From Promethearchaeota archaeon (lineage in GTDB: Archaea; Asgardarchaeota; Lokiarchaeia; Sigyniarchaeales; SOKP01): a stretch of 64,000 bases of DNA. Position numbers and translations under genes: made by a program. The stretch spans positions 329,392 through 393,391 of the forward strand of contig JAUWGH010000004.1 of NCBI GenBank assembly GCA_030606485.1, given 5' to 3'. This document shows, one piece after another, positions 45,547 to 55,061 of this stretch. The notes beneath the pieces are model-generated. The model was not told where the DNA came from. It worked only from the letters and a program-made list of their open reading frames with translations, and did not search any database. Positions within the stretch are counted from its first letter, which is position 1; every line of letters starts with the position of its first letter.

Positions 45547-46263
45547 TTGATAAAAAGAAAGAATTTTCATCATAAGGGATTAGTTTATTCCTTTAATTGG
45601 AATTTGGAAAATCATAAAAAATTAAAAGAGATTTCAAATAACCCAGATATTATTAAACTTTGGAATTTCTTTGAAAGAATTGGAAAAGGAGATATACCGA
45701 ATCAACTATTTAATGATTATAATCTTCCAAGAATATCACAATTTAAATTATCAGGAATTAGTCCTAAATTACTTGGATCCTTTAAAACAAAATTGATAAG
45801 ACAAGGAAAAATAAAACGATTAGATGAAACCTCTAAATATGCTAAAATGGTTCAAAGCGTATTTAGAAATTTTAGACAGAACGGTTTAAAAGAAAAACCC
45901 AATCATGAAGCCGTATTAAAAAATATTCTCATAAAAGATGAGGAATCCCTTGCTATAGAAATTCCAGTTTGGAAAAGAGGTCAAAATGGATCTTTAACTG
46001 GACATATTGATTTAATTCAAGCAAATGAAAATTTAATTAAAATTATTGACTATAAACCAGAGGGAAGGTTCCTGTGGAGCCTACCACAAGTAGCAACATA
46101 TGGAAATTTAATAAAAAATCTTTTAAAAATCAAGAAATTACGTTGCATTTCATTTAGTTTGAGGGAAGTTTGGGAATATGATCCAGAGATATTATTATCA
46201 GACATCAAGGATTTCTTAGTTAATCATGGTTATGGAGATAGAAAGTGGGAGAAATATTTTTAA
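45547..46263 (+). CDS. PD-(D/E)XK superfamily nuclease
   Basis: A 238-residue protein. Residues ~1-125 are helical and basic, without a recognised fold. Residues ~125-215 form a restriction-endonuclease-like core: NHEAVLKNIL with an active-site Glu candidate, SLTGHIDLIQANENLIKIID YKPEG (split), giving the G-x-I-D ... D-Y-K motif, then LPQVATYGNLIKNLL, a helix often seen after the RecB/Cas4-type core. Such enzymes cut DNA using Mg2+ held by the Asp and Glu residues. No cas or restriction partner genes are adjacent. The start is a TTG at 45547; the ATGs inside come too late to be preferred. Confidence 0.75.
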   Translation: MIKRKNFHHKGLVYSFNWNLENHKKLKEISNNPDIIKLWNFFERIGKGDIPNQLFNDYNLPRISQFKLSGISPKLLGSFKTKLIRQGKIKRLDETSKYAKMVQSVFRNFRQNGLKEKPNHEAVLKNILIKDEESLAIEIPVWKRGQNGSLTGHIDLIQANENLIKIIDYKPEGRFLWSLPQVATYGNLIKNLLKIKKLRCISFSLREVWEYDPEILLSDIKDFLVNHGYGDRKWEKYF

Positions 46264-46287
46264 AAAAATAATTTTAAAGTAATTATA

Positions 46288-46566
46288 TTATAAATTATTT
46301 AATTTTCCTTTTTTAATTGGCTTTTTCTGTTCTTCTGATATTAAAAAACCTTTTAGAATAAAATAAAGGAGTGAAATACAAATTAATTCAATAATTATTG
46401 AACAAAATAAAATAATTAATCCGTCAAATTCAAGAAATCTCAAAATTGCGGCAACAGCAACTCCACTAACCGCCAAACTAAAAACCAACATAGCCATAAT
46501 AATTTCTGATTTTGATATAATGAGATGTTTGAACTGGTTTTTTAGCCAGATAGTGAAGGTCCCCAA
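46288..46566 (-). CDS. Small membrane protein, two helices (92 aa)
   Basis: Two hydrophobic segments (around residues 22-45, IIMAMLVFSLAVSGVAVAAI, and 50-75, LIILFCSIIIELICISLLYF) with a basic cytoplasmic tail (KKPIKKGKLNNL). No family was recognised. It is convergent with the nuclease gene, with a 24-base gap. Confidence 0.5.
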   Translation of the reverse strand: MGTFTIWLKNQFKHLIISKSEIIMAMLVFSLAVSGVAVAAILRFLEFDGLIILFCSIIIELICISLLYFILKGFLISEEQKKPIKKGKLNNL

Positions 46567-46739
46567 TTTTTTGCACTTATTATGTTTAAAAGATATTTAA
46601 TTAAGAAAAATTAATTTATTAAAATAATTTAAGATTTATTTAAATCCTTAGGTTTTTTTAAATTTCTTTAATTTTCATTCAGAAATTTGTTTTAATAGGA
46701 GAATTAATAATTAAGAATTAAATACTTACTTTTATTATA

Positions 46740-49145
46740 TTATTTTTTTCGATGCGTTTTGAATTTTTCATATAATGCTTTATCCAAAAATTTTCCGATT
46801 TTTTTTGATATACTACTAGCAATTCCCCAACGTTCTCCTTCAATCATTACTTTAAAATCTTCAGAAGTTGGCTCACGATTCAGTCTTGTTTGTAAAATTG
46901 GAGTTGCAATTTTAATTACTATTTCTTTTATGTCTTCATACGCCGGAATTCGGATAGGATCCCAGCGTTCTTTTATTTTCTGTAATGCAAAATAATAATA
47001 TTGAGAGAATAATTCAATAGGATCTCCTTTTAATTCACTATGAAGTTTTAAATTTTCAGCTGCTGTTTTAGTATCTTTTTCATTCCAATATAATTGATTA
47101 GGATTTATTCCTGGACTGGTAATTCTCATTAATGATGAGGTTATTTTTCTCTCTATCCAATTTAACGTGCTAATTTCTTGTTTCTCTCTTATTTCTTTTT
47201 TCTTCTCTTCTTCTTTTTGTTTCTTTTGTTCATAGATTTCTTCAACTCTGAGTTTTCTAAGCTGTTCATATGTTTTTAGTCTTTGAATTAAATCATATGC
47301 AATTACATAAGAAACTGGAGAAATATATTCTTCTTTTAATGTTAATGAAACAAAATCCTCAAAAATTGGACTAACTTCAGTTTTTAATTCATTAATACCT
47401 TCTTTTAATGATTTATCTGTAAGTCTTGCCAAAATGAAACCATTTACTAAGAAAGGATTGTTCTGTGCGTTAAACATCTTACTTAGCTCTTTTTGTCTTC
47501 TTAACATTCTCTCAATCATTAGCTCTTCAATTTTAACACTAACCCATCCTTCAGTACTTGTTGTACCGAATATTCTTTCTAATCCTTTTAAAAATAATGA
47601 TTTATCATCGCTGATTTTAATATAAGCTTCAAGAATTCGACCCAGGTGTCGAATAATTTGTGAAAAAATATTAAAATATATTTCTCTTGCGAGATTTGTT
47701 ATTATTTCTTTGTATTCTAATATTTTTAATAATTGAGAATAATTTTGAAGATTATATTTTTTTATAATTCGATTATTAATAATTTGGTGCTTAAGATTAT
47801 ATGTTTTTAATTCTTTTGGTGAGGTTCCAATATCATTACAAATTCTTTCAATTATTTTTTGATTTTTATCATCTGAGAATAATTCCTTTAAATCCATATA
47901 TTTTAATCCATTTTCATTTTCCAAGGCAGTTAGTTCTTGAGGATGAGTCTCTTTTAAATGATTATAAGAAAGTTTTGCAAGAATTATTGGATTCTTTTGA
48001 GGGTCTCGCAATTTATTAATATCTGATTTATCAATATTAAAATTCTTCATTGTTTCTATAACATTTTCTACAACTTCAATTGAAATTTTATTAAGATGGT
48101 TAAGGTTAAAAACACCAAACTTATTTAGAACAAAAATGGTATCGGAAAAAGAATAATTCATTAAACTTTGAAAGTAATAGACAAAATCATTAACATTTTT
48201 ACTATTTATTTGAGCAAGATCATTAAATATGAATCCAATTATTTCTTTCTCAAAATCTTCATAATTTTTTTCTTGTTGAAGACCTTCTTCAATTTTATTT
48301 ACAAGTTCTTGTTTAGTTTGATTTGCATTTAAAAATAAATTTAAAGCACGTTTTGAAATAGGAAAAGTATCAAAATTAAATTCTAAAGCTTTTCTTAAAA
48401 TCATTCTAATAGACATTGTTTGCATTTGGAGATCTTTAAATGACTTGAATTCAAATTTATTTTTTAACGTTTCTTCTAAGCGTGAAATTAAGGATAATTC
48501 AATATATTTATCTTCTTTTTCTTTTAAGGCTAGTTCCTTCTCAATCTCAATAGAAATGCTTTTTAATTCTGATCCTTCTTCAATAATATCGCCTTTAATT
48601 TGATGGGTAAACCCTAAAAGATCTCCAATAAAATCATAGAAATGATATTCAGGATAATTTTGTATTAGTAGGACAAGAAAATCTTCCATTTCTTGTTTAA
48701 TTTTCTGTTCTTCTTGTTCTTTTTGAAACCCAGCCAACTTATCATAATTTAGTAAATAGCTTATTATGTTCTTTCTCAGATTTAACTTCTTATTATTTAG
48801 TTTTACCTCATAATCAAATGAATCTTTTGCAAATGATTTTATTTCTTTAAATAAAGTATCTTTTTCCATTTTTTCAATTTTATATGTAGATTCCACAGAG
48901 ATTTGAGCTAAATTAGATGAATCTTGTATTCTTATACCTAAATTATGATATGCATGGATTGCAGCAGCCGCTATAAGCACATTATGAAGTTTATTTTTAG
49001 TCCCAATTAATTCGAAAATTTTCTGTTTATCTGCCTCACGTTTCAAGTGTGAAATTAGTAAATATATAGTTTGAAAATATTTTTGAGTGCTCTCAGCTGC
49101 TGTAGTTTTTCTTTTTATTCCAGAAATGCTCAATATGACATCCAC
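46740..49145 (-). CDS. Large helical protein of unknown function (801 aa)
   Basis: An almost entirely helical, soluble 801-residue protein. Residues ~45-90 (KLHNVLIAAAAIHAYHNLGI, QISVESTYKIEKMEK) faintly resemble a cyclin/TFB-like helical repeat, but the match is too weak to name. A charged Lys/Glu coiled coil lies near 640-665 (EQKKQKEEEKKKEIREKQE). It overlaps the end of the upstream 771-residue gene by 16 bases, so the two are almost certainly co-translated and probably form one complex. No catalytic motif was found. Confidence 0.7.
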   Translation of the reverse strand: MDVILSISGIKRKTTAAESTQKYFQTIYLLISHLKREADKQKIFELIGTKNKLHNVLIAAAAIHAYHNLGIRIQDSSNLAQISVESTYKIEKMEKDTLFKEIKSFAKDSFDYEVKLNNKKLNLRKNIISYLLNYDKLAGFQKEQEEQKIKQEMEDFLVLLIQNYPEYHFYDFIGDLLGFTHQIKGDIIEEGSELKSISIEIEKELALKEKEDKYIELSLISRLEETLKNKFEFKSFKDLQMQTMSIRMILRKALEFNFDTFPISKRALNLFLNANQTKQELVNKIEEGLQQEKNYEDFEKEIIGFIFNDLAQINSKNVNDFVYYFQSLMNYSFSDTIFVLNKFGVFNLNHLNKISIEVVENVIETMKNFNIDKSDINKLRDPQKNPIILAKLSYNHLKETHPQELTALENENGLKYMDLKELFSDDKNQKIIERICNDIGTSPKELKTYNLKHQIINNRIIKKYNLQNYSQLLKILEYKEIITNLAREIYFNIFSQIIRHLGRILEAYIKISDDKSLFLKGLERIFGTTSTEGWVSVKIEELMIERMLRRQKELSKMFNAQNNPFLVNGFILARLTDKSLKEGINELKTEVSPIFEDFVSLTLKEEYISPVSYVIAYDLIQRLKTYEQLRKLRVEEIYEQKKQKEEEKKKEIREKQEISTLNWIERKITSSLMRITSPGINPNQLYWNEKDTKTAAENLKLHSELKGDPIELFSQYYYFALQKIKERWDPIRIPAYEDIKEIVIKIATPILQTRLNREPTSEDFKVMIEGERWGIASSISKKIGKFLDKALYEKFKTHRKK

Positions 49146-51445
49146 TCTTTATATATATCATTCCAATTATTTTTTAAACGAATTTTAAGATTATTATGCC
49201 AATATTGAAAATCAAAGACATGATATAATTCCTCTTTAACCCGGTCTTTTTCATTCTCATCTAAAATATGCTTTAGAGTTATAGTCATAGGTCGTGCGAT
49301 TAATTTCGAGAAATATTTTAATTCTGTTCTTTCTAAAAATTCAAATAATGATTCTTGAGAATCATCTGGAAAAATAAATTTAATGGGAATTTGAGGGTTT
49401 GGTTCAAATTTAATTTTTTTTAGATCCTCAATTATAATGTTTTCTATATATTTAGGAAAATTTTGTTTAATTTCTAATGAAGCTTGATAATGTTTAGAGA
49501 AATTCAAGAGAATACTTTTTTCTTCTTGATTAATAATGGTTTCAATGTATCTATTCAAAATTACGCTAAAATTTTTTGGGTCTTGATCTTGTTTTTCAAT
49601 TTTTTCCAAGAAATCAATAAATTCATTAACAATTTCATAAATTTGCCAATCTTTCTTTTCTATTATGTTCAAGTATTGTTTAACATATAATTTTATCCAA
49701 TTTAGACAATGCTCGCTCCATTTTAAATCAATCCCTCCCACTCTTTTTTGTAAGAATCTATGAAAAAAATTTCCAAATGTAACTGGATCTTGAATTTCAT
49801 CTATAGATATTCCTCTAAGGAATCGGTTTATTGTAGAATATCGTAAAATAAGATTTAATAGAAATTTTATTTCTTGAGGAAAAACTTTAAGCTTATCTAA
49901 ATGTATTCGAATTCGGCTTGGGTCTTCATCCATCATTATCTCTGAAAAAGAAATAAGATCGGATATATTGAAATCTAGTTTTTCAAAAAATTCCATTATA
50001 CTGGAATTAATTATTTCTTTAATTTCTTCAATTGGTTGTGTCTCATCATATTTTTTTATTCTTTCAATAATCAATCTTTTTTCTATTAAATTACTAATGT
50101 AATCATCCAATTTATCAATAAATTTATTTCCGAGGATATTTGAGAGTTTTGGCTTATTTTCCATCAAGATTCTGAGACTTTGTATATAGTTCTTTAAATA
50201 GAATTTTAATTGATATCCAAAAAAGTATTTTGGAAGCGCGATAATGAATATTTTTAAGGTTTTTTTAAATAATTCATTCAAATAGTTTAATGTTGATTCG
50301 AGCTCAGCAGCGTGAATATAATTATATTCTTTTAACAATTGTTTCAGAGTAAATTCAACTATATAATTATATTCTTTGTAATTCTCTTCGGTTATTTCTA
50401 TTTTGTGAGAAATATATTTGACTAATTTTTCAATAATTTCCTCTAAATTGCCAGTTTCGCCCGTTTTAATGAATTTAGAAACGAAATCGAAATATTTACT
50501 AAAAGATAAAGAACAATTCATTAATATTGTATTTATCTTATCAATTAACCATTGATCATTTTTAGGCTCTTTTATTGGTTGAATTTTTTGAGCAATAATT
50601 TCAATTAAGTAAGTAACAATCTTTTCTTGAATTTCGTCAATTGTACCAGTATTTGCAATTTTCAATAAATTTGCCCCCAATTTCAATGTATTTAATGTAA
50701 TGAAATATGCGCTTGGTGATGAGATAAAATACTTGGTATGTTCATTGATAACAGTTTCTTTAAAATTTAAAGGAATTTTTACAAATATGGGGTTCTCAAC
50801 TCGTATTTCAGGGGGGGATTCTCCATATAAAAATACATTATCACCCTTAATTGTGCTATATACATTCATTGATTCATCTTCAGTAGGTGTCGAAGATTTT
50901 ATTCCAACTAATTTTTTATTCCATTTACCCTCCAATAAATCTCCTTGTAGTTTAAACGTGAAATGAGTGGCAAATTTCGCTAGAACCGCTTCTTTATGAA
51001 ATTTATTTAAATCAGGACGTCTGGTAAATTCCTCAACTTCAAAAAATAATTTACTGATTTTATTTAGAGATTCTCGGGAATTATGAATTTCTAAAACTTT
51101 TTTTTCAGGTTTTAATGCAAGTAGAAGAGACTCACAATCCTTAAAAGAACCAGGAATAAAAATCATAGAATTTGGATACAATTTAGTTTTTGCATCTTTC
51201 TCATCAATATTAAATAATTCAAATTCAATGAAATAAATTTCTGAGCCAGCATAATCTTTCAACATTGCATTATATTGAGTTTGAAATATCAATAATTCAC
51301 TAACTAAGTTTTTTATTTTTTCTTGTGTTAATTTTCCTGGTCCAATAACTTCTCCAACTTTTATATCTCGATCTGGAGAGGAATATCCAAAGATTATGGT
51401 ATAAATATTCTCAATATATTCACGTGTAGTAATCAAATAAATCAA
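49130..51445 (-). CDS. Large helical protein of unknown function (771 aa)
   Basis: Residues ~1-150 are mixed alpha/beta (MIYLITTREYIENIYTIIFG, EIYFIEFELFNIDEKDAKTK, NSMIFIPGSFKDCESLLLAL), consistent with a small sensor or longin-like domain, though that is only a guess. The rest is helical. It is the first gene of a two-gene unit with the overlapping 801-residue protein, and it diverges from a Roadblock/LC7 gene 210 bases away. Longin/Roadblock proteins regulate small GTPases, which is the only functional hint. No enzyme motif was seen. Confidence 0.7.
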   Translation of the reverse strand: MIYLITTREYIENIYTIIFGYSSPDRDIKVGEVIGPGKLTQEKIKNLVSELLIFQTQYNAMLKDYAGSEIYFIEFELFNIDEKDAKTKLYPNSMIFIPGSFKDCESLLLALKPEKKVLEIHNSRESLNKISKLFFEVEEFTRRPDLNKFHKEAVLAKFATHFTFKLQGDLLEGKWNKKLVGIKSSTPTEDESMNVYSTIKGDNVFLYGESPPEIRVENPIFVKIPLNFKETVINEHTKYFISSPSAYFITLNTLKLGANLLKIANTGTIDEIQEKIVTYLIEIIAQKIQPIKEPKNDQWLIDKINTILMNCSLSFSKYFDFVSKFIKTGETGNLEEIIEKLVKYISHKIEITEENYKEYNYIVEFTLKQLLKEYNYIHAAELESTLNYLNELFKKTLKIFIIALPKYFFGYQLKFYLKNYIQSLRILMENKPKLSNILGNKFIDKLDDYISNLIEKRLIIERIKKYDETQPIEEIKEIINSSIMEFFEKLDFNISDLISFSEIMMDEDPSRIRIHLDKLKVFPQEIKFLLNLILRYSTINRFLRGISIDEIQDPVTFGNFFHRFLQKRVGGIDLKWSEHCLNWIKLYVKQYLNIIEKKDWQIYEIVNEFIDFLEKIEKQDQDPKNFSVILNRYIETIINQEEKSILLNFSKHYQASLEIKQNFPKYIENIIIEDLKKIKFEPNPQIPIKFIFPDDSQESLFEFLERTELKYFSKLIARPMTITLKHILDENEKDRVKEELYHVFDFQYWHNNLKIRLKNNWNDIYKEWMSY

Positions 51446-51655
51446 AAAAATTTTTTTATTATCTATATTTATCTTAAAATCTTATATAAATAATTATATC
51501 GTTATTTTTAATTTAATCCATCCTAAATTTATCTGAAATCATACTTACATTTTTTAATTAAAAATAATCTTAAAAGAAAAAAAAATAAATAACCATTTCC
51601 TTATTAGAACTATATTAGTCATAAAAAAAGTTTAAATTTGTGGAAGTGAGAATAA

Positions 51656-52060
51656 ACGCAATTTGGTTCTGACCTAGGATTAGACCAGCGAGTTATTGAT
51701 GAAATTGCCCCTCAAATAACTTTTATCACATCAAATTGTGAAATTGAGGCACTAGCGCTTGTAAGCCAAGAAGGATATGTCATAGCTTTCAGTTGTCTCC
51801 CACAATATAAAATGGATGGAGATAGATTTGGAGGTCTAAGTTCGGCAATTCTAATGACAGCTAGAAGCGCAATGAACTCACTTTTTGGAGAAAATATTAA
51901 TGAAATAATTGTAAGAGGAGAAACAGGTTATTTTATTGTATCAAATGCTGGTCGTTTCGTTTTAGTTGGAGCAGGAACTATTATTCAAACAATGATGAAA
52001 ACAGTGAAGGTATTTAGAATCGCCGCAAATAAAATCAGAGAAATTCTAAGCAGAGTCTAA
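51656..52060 (+). CDS. Roadblock/LC7-domain protein (134 aa if started at ACG)
   Basis: The domain is complete: GLDQRVIDEIAPQI, EIEALALVSQEGYVIAF, KMDGDRFGGLSSAILMTARS, ALNSLFGE-type (here AMNSLFGENINEII), GETGYFIVSNAGRFVLVGAG and a C-terminal helix VFRIAANKIREIL. Roadblock proteins dimerise and act on small GTPases; they are abundant in Asgard archaea. The first ATG in frame (51812) would delete the first third of the domain. The frame is open only from 51656, right after a TAA at 51653, and its first codon there is ACG, at the place where homologues have their ATG. A GGAAGTGAG ribosome-site-like segment lies about 7 bases ahead. ACG initiation or an ATG-to-ACG mutation or base error are the options. 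Confidence 0.8.
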   Translation, partial: TQFGSDLGLDQRVIDEIAPQITFITSNCEIEALALVSQEGYVIAFSCLPQYKMDGDRFGGLSSAILMTARSAMNSLFGENINEIIVRGETGYFIVSNAGRFVLVGAGTIIQTMMKTVKVFRIAANKIREILSRV

Positions 52061-52189
52061 TATTCTAATTTTGGTTTTAAAAAAAAAAGATTTTTATATT
52101 TTAAAGAATATCACATTTTAATATAAGGAAATTAAAAAAAAATTAGTTAAAAAAGCTTGAAAATTAAGGAAGTTAATTGTAATCTTTTT

Positions 52190-52262
52190 AATTGCTCATG
52201 GCGTTGGCAGTGGGCTTGGCGTTGGTGTCGATAAGCCTATTGGCATTGATCTTTCCTTAGTA
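52190..52262 (+). other. GC-rich patch between Roadblock and trpB
   Basis: A short G-rich segment with repeated GGCGTTGG-like words (around 52200-52240) stands out from its AT-rich surroundings. One frame reads LIAHGVGSGLGVGVDKPIGI without a start codon; another encodes a 22-residue hydrophobic peptide from ATG 52199. It may be a gene remnant or the core of a structured RNA. It is not assigned. Confidence 0.3.
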
Positions 52263-52361
52263 TAATCTTGCAACTTTATTAACTATTACTTAAATAGTTT
52301 AAAATAACTATTTCGCATCCTAAAACTGCATTATTCTTATTAAGATCTAATAAGAGATGAA

Positions 52362-52378
52362 TCACATCTTAGATGTGA
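52362..52378. promoter_or_regulatory. Palindrome upstream of trpB, putative operator
   Basis: TCACATCT and AGATGTGA are exact complements around one centre base (17 bases in all), 36 bases ahead of the trpB ATG. The position, between the likely promoter and the start codon, suits a repressor site for a dimeric regulator. The regulator is not identified. Confidence 0.45.
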
Positions 52379-52414
52379 ATAAATTGTAATATTAAAAAAA
52401 ATATTGAAGGAGAA

Positions 52415-53818
52415 TTGAATATGGATTTATTTAATAGCAGAATATTATTGCCAACTAGTGAAATACCAAAAGAATGGATAAATATACTTCCAGATTTACC
52501 AACTCCAATGACACCATTAGTCAATCCTGCCGATGGTAAACCGGCACCTCCCGAATTAGCAATGAGGATTTTCGCAAAAGAATGTGTTTTACAAGAGGTA
52601 TCACAAGAAAACTCAATTCCAATCCCAAATGATTTAAGAGCAATGTATGCATCTATAGGAAGACCTACACCACTTCATAGAGCATACAGATTGGAAAAAG
52701 AACTTGGAATAGAAGGAGATAATATAAAGATTTTTTATAAAAATGAATCAGTAAGCCCAACTGGTAGCCACAAATTGAATACTGCACTTGCACAAGCATA
52801 TTTTTGCAAGAAACAAGGTATTAATGAGATGGTAACGGAAACAGGTGCAGGCCAATGGGGTAGTGCTTTAGCTTTAGCGTGTAATTTATCTGGGATAAAA
52901 TGTACAGTGTATATGGTTCGAATAAGTTTTTTACAAAAACCAGGAAGAAAAATTTTAATGAAAATTTTCAATGCCAAAGTACATGCTAGTCCATCAGAAT
53001 TCACAGAATCTGGAAGGAGATATTGGGAAAAAGATAATAATCATAATGGAAGTTTAGGACTTGCAATATCTGAAGCGATAGAACATTGTTTAAGGGATGA
53101 ATCTATTAGATATTCTTTAGGAAGTGTTGTAAATCACGTGCTTTTACATCAAACAGTAATCGGTCAGGAGGCAAAATCCCAGCTTTCTAAAATAGGAGAA
53201 TATCCTGACATTGTGATTGGTTGTGCTGGAGGTGGATCAAATTTTGCTGGAACCGCCATTCCTTTTATAAGAGAAAAGATAAGGGGTGTATACCCCGAAA
53301 CGGAAATGATCGCTGTTGAGCCTAGAGCATGTCCAAGTATGTGTAAAGGAAAGTATATGTGGGATTATGGAGATACGGCAAAGATGGCACCTATTGTGAA
53401 AATGTATACTTTAGGTCATAACTTTATTCCCTCTCCAATTCATGCGGGAGGATTAAGATATCATGGAATGGCACCAATCCTCTCTATTTTATTGAAGAAT
53501 AAAGTCATAAAAACAGTTATGCACCATCAAACAGATGTTATTCAAGCGGGACTTTTATTTGCAAAAACAGAATATATATTACCTGCACCAGAAACATGTC
53601 ATGCGATAAAGGAAGCAATAGATCAGGCATTAAAAGCTAAGGAAAATAAAGAAAAAAAAACAATTCTATTTAATTTTAGTGGTCATGGATTTTTTGATTT
53701 GTTAGCTTATAAGGAATATATGGATGGTGCCTTAAAAGATTATGAGATGCCAACGGAAGAAATAGAAAAGGCGTTATCTGCAGAGGATATGCCAAAAATA
53801 AACGAAGCCTTTTTTTAA
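52415..53818 (+). CDS. trpB: Tryptophan synthase beta chain, TrpB2 type
   Basis: A 467-residue PLP enzyme. The PLP lysine lies in SPTGSHKLNTALAQA near residue 118; ETGAGQWGSALALACNL and the phosphate-binding GCAGGGSNFAGTA follow, and the C-terminal NFSGHGFFDL is typical. The long length, the N-terminal ILLPTSEIPKEWINILPDLP and the PKPG-like LQKPGRKILM mark the TrpB2 subfamily, which often acts without a TrpA partner. It makes tryptophan from indole and serine. No trpA or other trp genes are adjacent. The ATG is preceded by GAAGGAGAATT, a good ribosome binding site. Confidence 0.93.
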   Translation: MNMDLFNSRILLPTSEIPKEWINILPDLPTPMTPLVNPADGKPAPPELAMRIFAKECVLQEVSQENSIPIPNDLRAMYASIGRPTPLHRAYRLEKELGIEGDNIKIFYKNESVSPTGSHKLNTALAQAYFCKKQGINEMVTETGAGQWGSALALACNLSGIKCTVYMVRISFLQKPGRKILMKIFNAKVHASPSEFTESGRRYWEKDNNHNGSLGLAISEAIEHCLRDESIRYSLGSVVNHVLLHQTVIGQEAKSQLSKIGEYPDIVIGCAGGGSNFAGTAIPFIREKIRGVYPETEMIAVEPRACPSMCKGKYMWDYGDTAKMAPIVKMYTLGHNFIPSPIHAGGLRYHGMAPILSILLKNKVIKTVMHHQTDVIQAGLLFAKTEYILPAPETCHAIKEAIDQALKAKENKEKKTILFNFSGHGFFDLLAYKEYMDGALKDYEMPTEEIEKALSAEDMPKINEAFF

Positions 53819-53827
53819 TTTTAATAA

Positions 53828-53842
53828 TTTTTTTTTTTTTTT
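53828..53842 (+). terminator. Poly-T transcription terminator after trpB
   Basis: An uninterrupted run of 15 T residues starts 10 bases after the trpB stop codon. Archaeal RNA polymerases stop at such runs without a hairpin, so this is a likely terminator. Confidence 0.6.
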
Positions 53843-53893
53843 AGTTAAGTTAAAATTTTTTTTAATATTTTACTTAATAATAAAAATTGGTAA

Positions 53894-54985
53894 TTGTGCA
53901 TTTTTTTGATAGTTACGTACGTAATATATTTATTTTTACTATTCTTGACATGTGGTACGTTATTTAAACTTTCATTTCTTTCATATAAGTATAATGAGAT
54001 GAGTGCTTTTATTAATAATATTATTACTACTTCAACATTATTATTCGCAATTATTGCAAGTATGTTAAGACCTATTATTAACCCAAATGTTAATCCAATT
54101 TTAATATATCCATTTGATTTCTTTGCTATTTTATTTATATTCCCCTTTTTTCTTGTGTTCCATTTATTAATATATAGAGAAAGAAAAAGAATGAAAAAAG
54201 GCGCGAATAATTTAACTGAATTACGTGTTGATGCTGAAGGATTGAGAGTATTACCTCTTAAATATGAGATGTACAGAAAATTAGCTCATTTAATAGTTAT
54301 TTGCATTTGTTTTTTCTATTTCATATTTGGAGTATTTGCAAAATTCCTTTTAGATAATTTTATTTCCATTCTTCCCGATTTTATTAAAAATTTTTTTTCT
54401 GGGGAAAATTTAATATTTTTAAATAATGCAGATTTTACTCAATATTTAGTTGTTTTTTTAACCAGTATTTCATTAATGGGACTTTTAACAGCAGACTATG
54501 TGAGAATAATTGCTCCTGAAGATTATCCTTTGAAATCAATTAATCGACTTTTACGACAAAGAGAATTAAAAACTAGAATAGGACCTCATATTACAATGGC
54601 AGTGGGAACTATTTCAATAATCCTAATTTTTGGACCTCTATCAAACACTGGTCCGTTAATAGTTAGTCTTTCAATATTTATATCTTCCGTAGGTGACAGT
54701 TCAGCAAATTTAATAGGAATTACATTAGGACGTCATAAAATAAGAGGAGGGAAAAAGAGTTATGAAGGATTAATTGGTGGGATATTATTTTCTTTTTTAT
54801 CTGGAATTTTATTTTTATTTTTAATTTTTCAATTCTTTCCGAACCTTATAAGCCCTCAGAAAATACTTTTTATCTCATTAACAGTTGCTTTAATAATTGG
54901 GATAATAGATTATCTTGATTTGCCAATAGATGATAATCTTAGTTTCCTAATAATATCTTCAATTATTATATATTTATTATTGTAA
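53894..54985 (+). CDS. Dolichol/phytol kinase-like polytopic membrane protein
   Basis: A 363-residue protein with about nine hydrophobic helices. A central cytoplasmic stretch has EMYRKLAHLIVI near residue 132. The C-terminal half has SVGDSSANLIGITLGRHKIR followed by GKKSYEGLIGG (residues ~266-300), the nucleotide-binding pattern of the CTP-dependent dolichol kinase/phytol kinase/diacylglycerol kinase family related to CdsA. A polyprenol or isoprenoid alcohol kinase in lipid or glycan-carrier metabolism is the best guess. The start is TTG 53894, which puts the first helix immediately at the N-terminus. Confidence 0.7.
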   Translation: MCIFLIVTYVIYLFLLFLTCGTLFKLSFLSYKYNEMSAFINNIITTSTLLFAIIASMLRPIINPNVNPILIYPFDFFAILFIFPFFLVFHLLIYRERKRMKKGANNLTELRVDAEGLRVLPLKYEMYRKLAHLIVICICFFYFIFGVFAKFLLDNFISILPDFIKNFFSGENLIFLNNADFTQYLVVFLTSISLMGLLTADYVRIIAPEDYPLKSINRLLRQRELKTRIGPHITMAVGTISIILIFGPLSNTGPLIVSLSIFISSVGDSSANLIGITLGRHKIRGGKKSYEGLIGGILFSFLSGILFLFLIFQFFPNLISPQKILFISLTVALIIGIIDYLDLPIDDNLSFLIISSIIIYLLL

Positions 54986-55061
54986 AGTTTTTAATTATGG
55001 ATAATTTCTTAAAAGATAAATAAAGAATAATTTTAGGTTTCATCATTAAAGAGAGAGAGAT

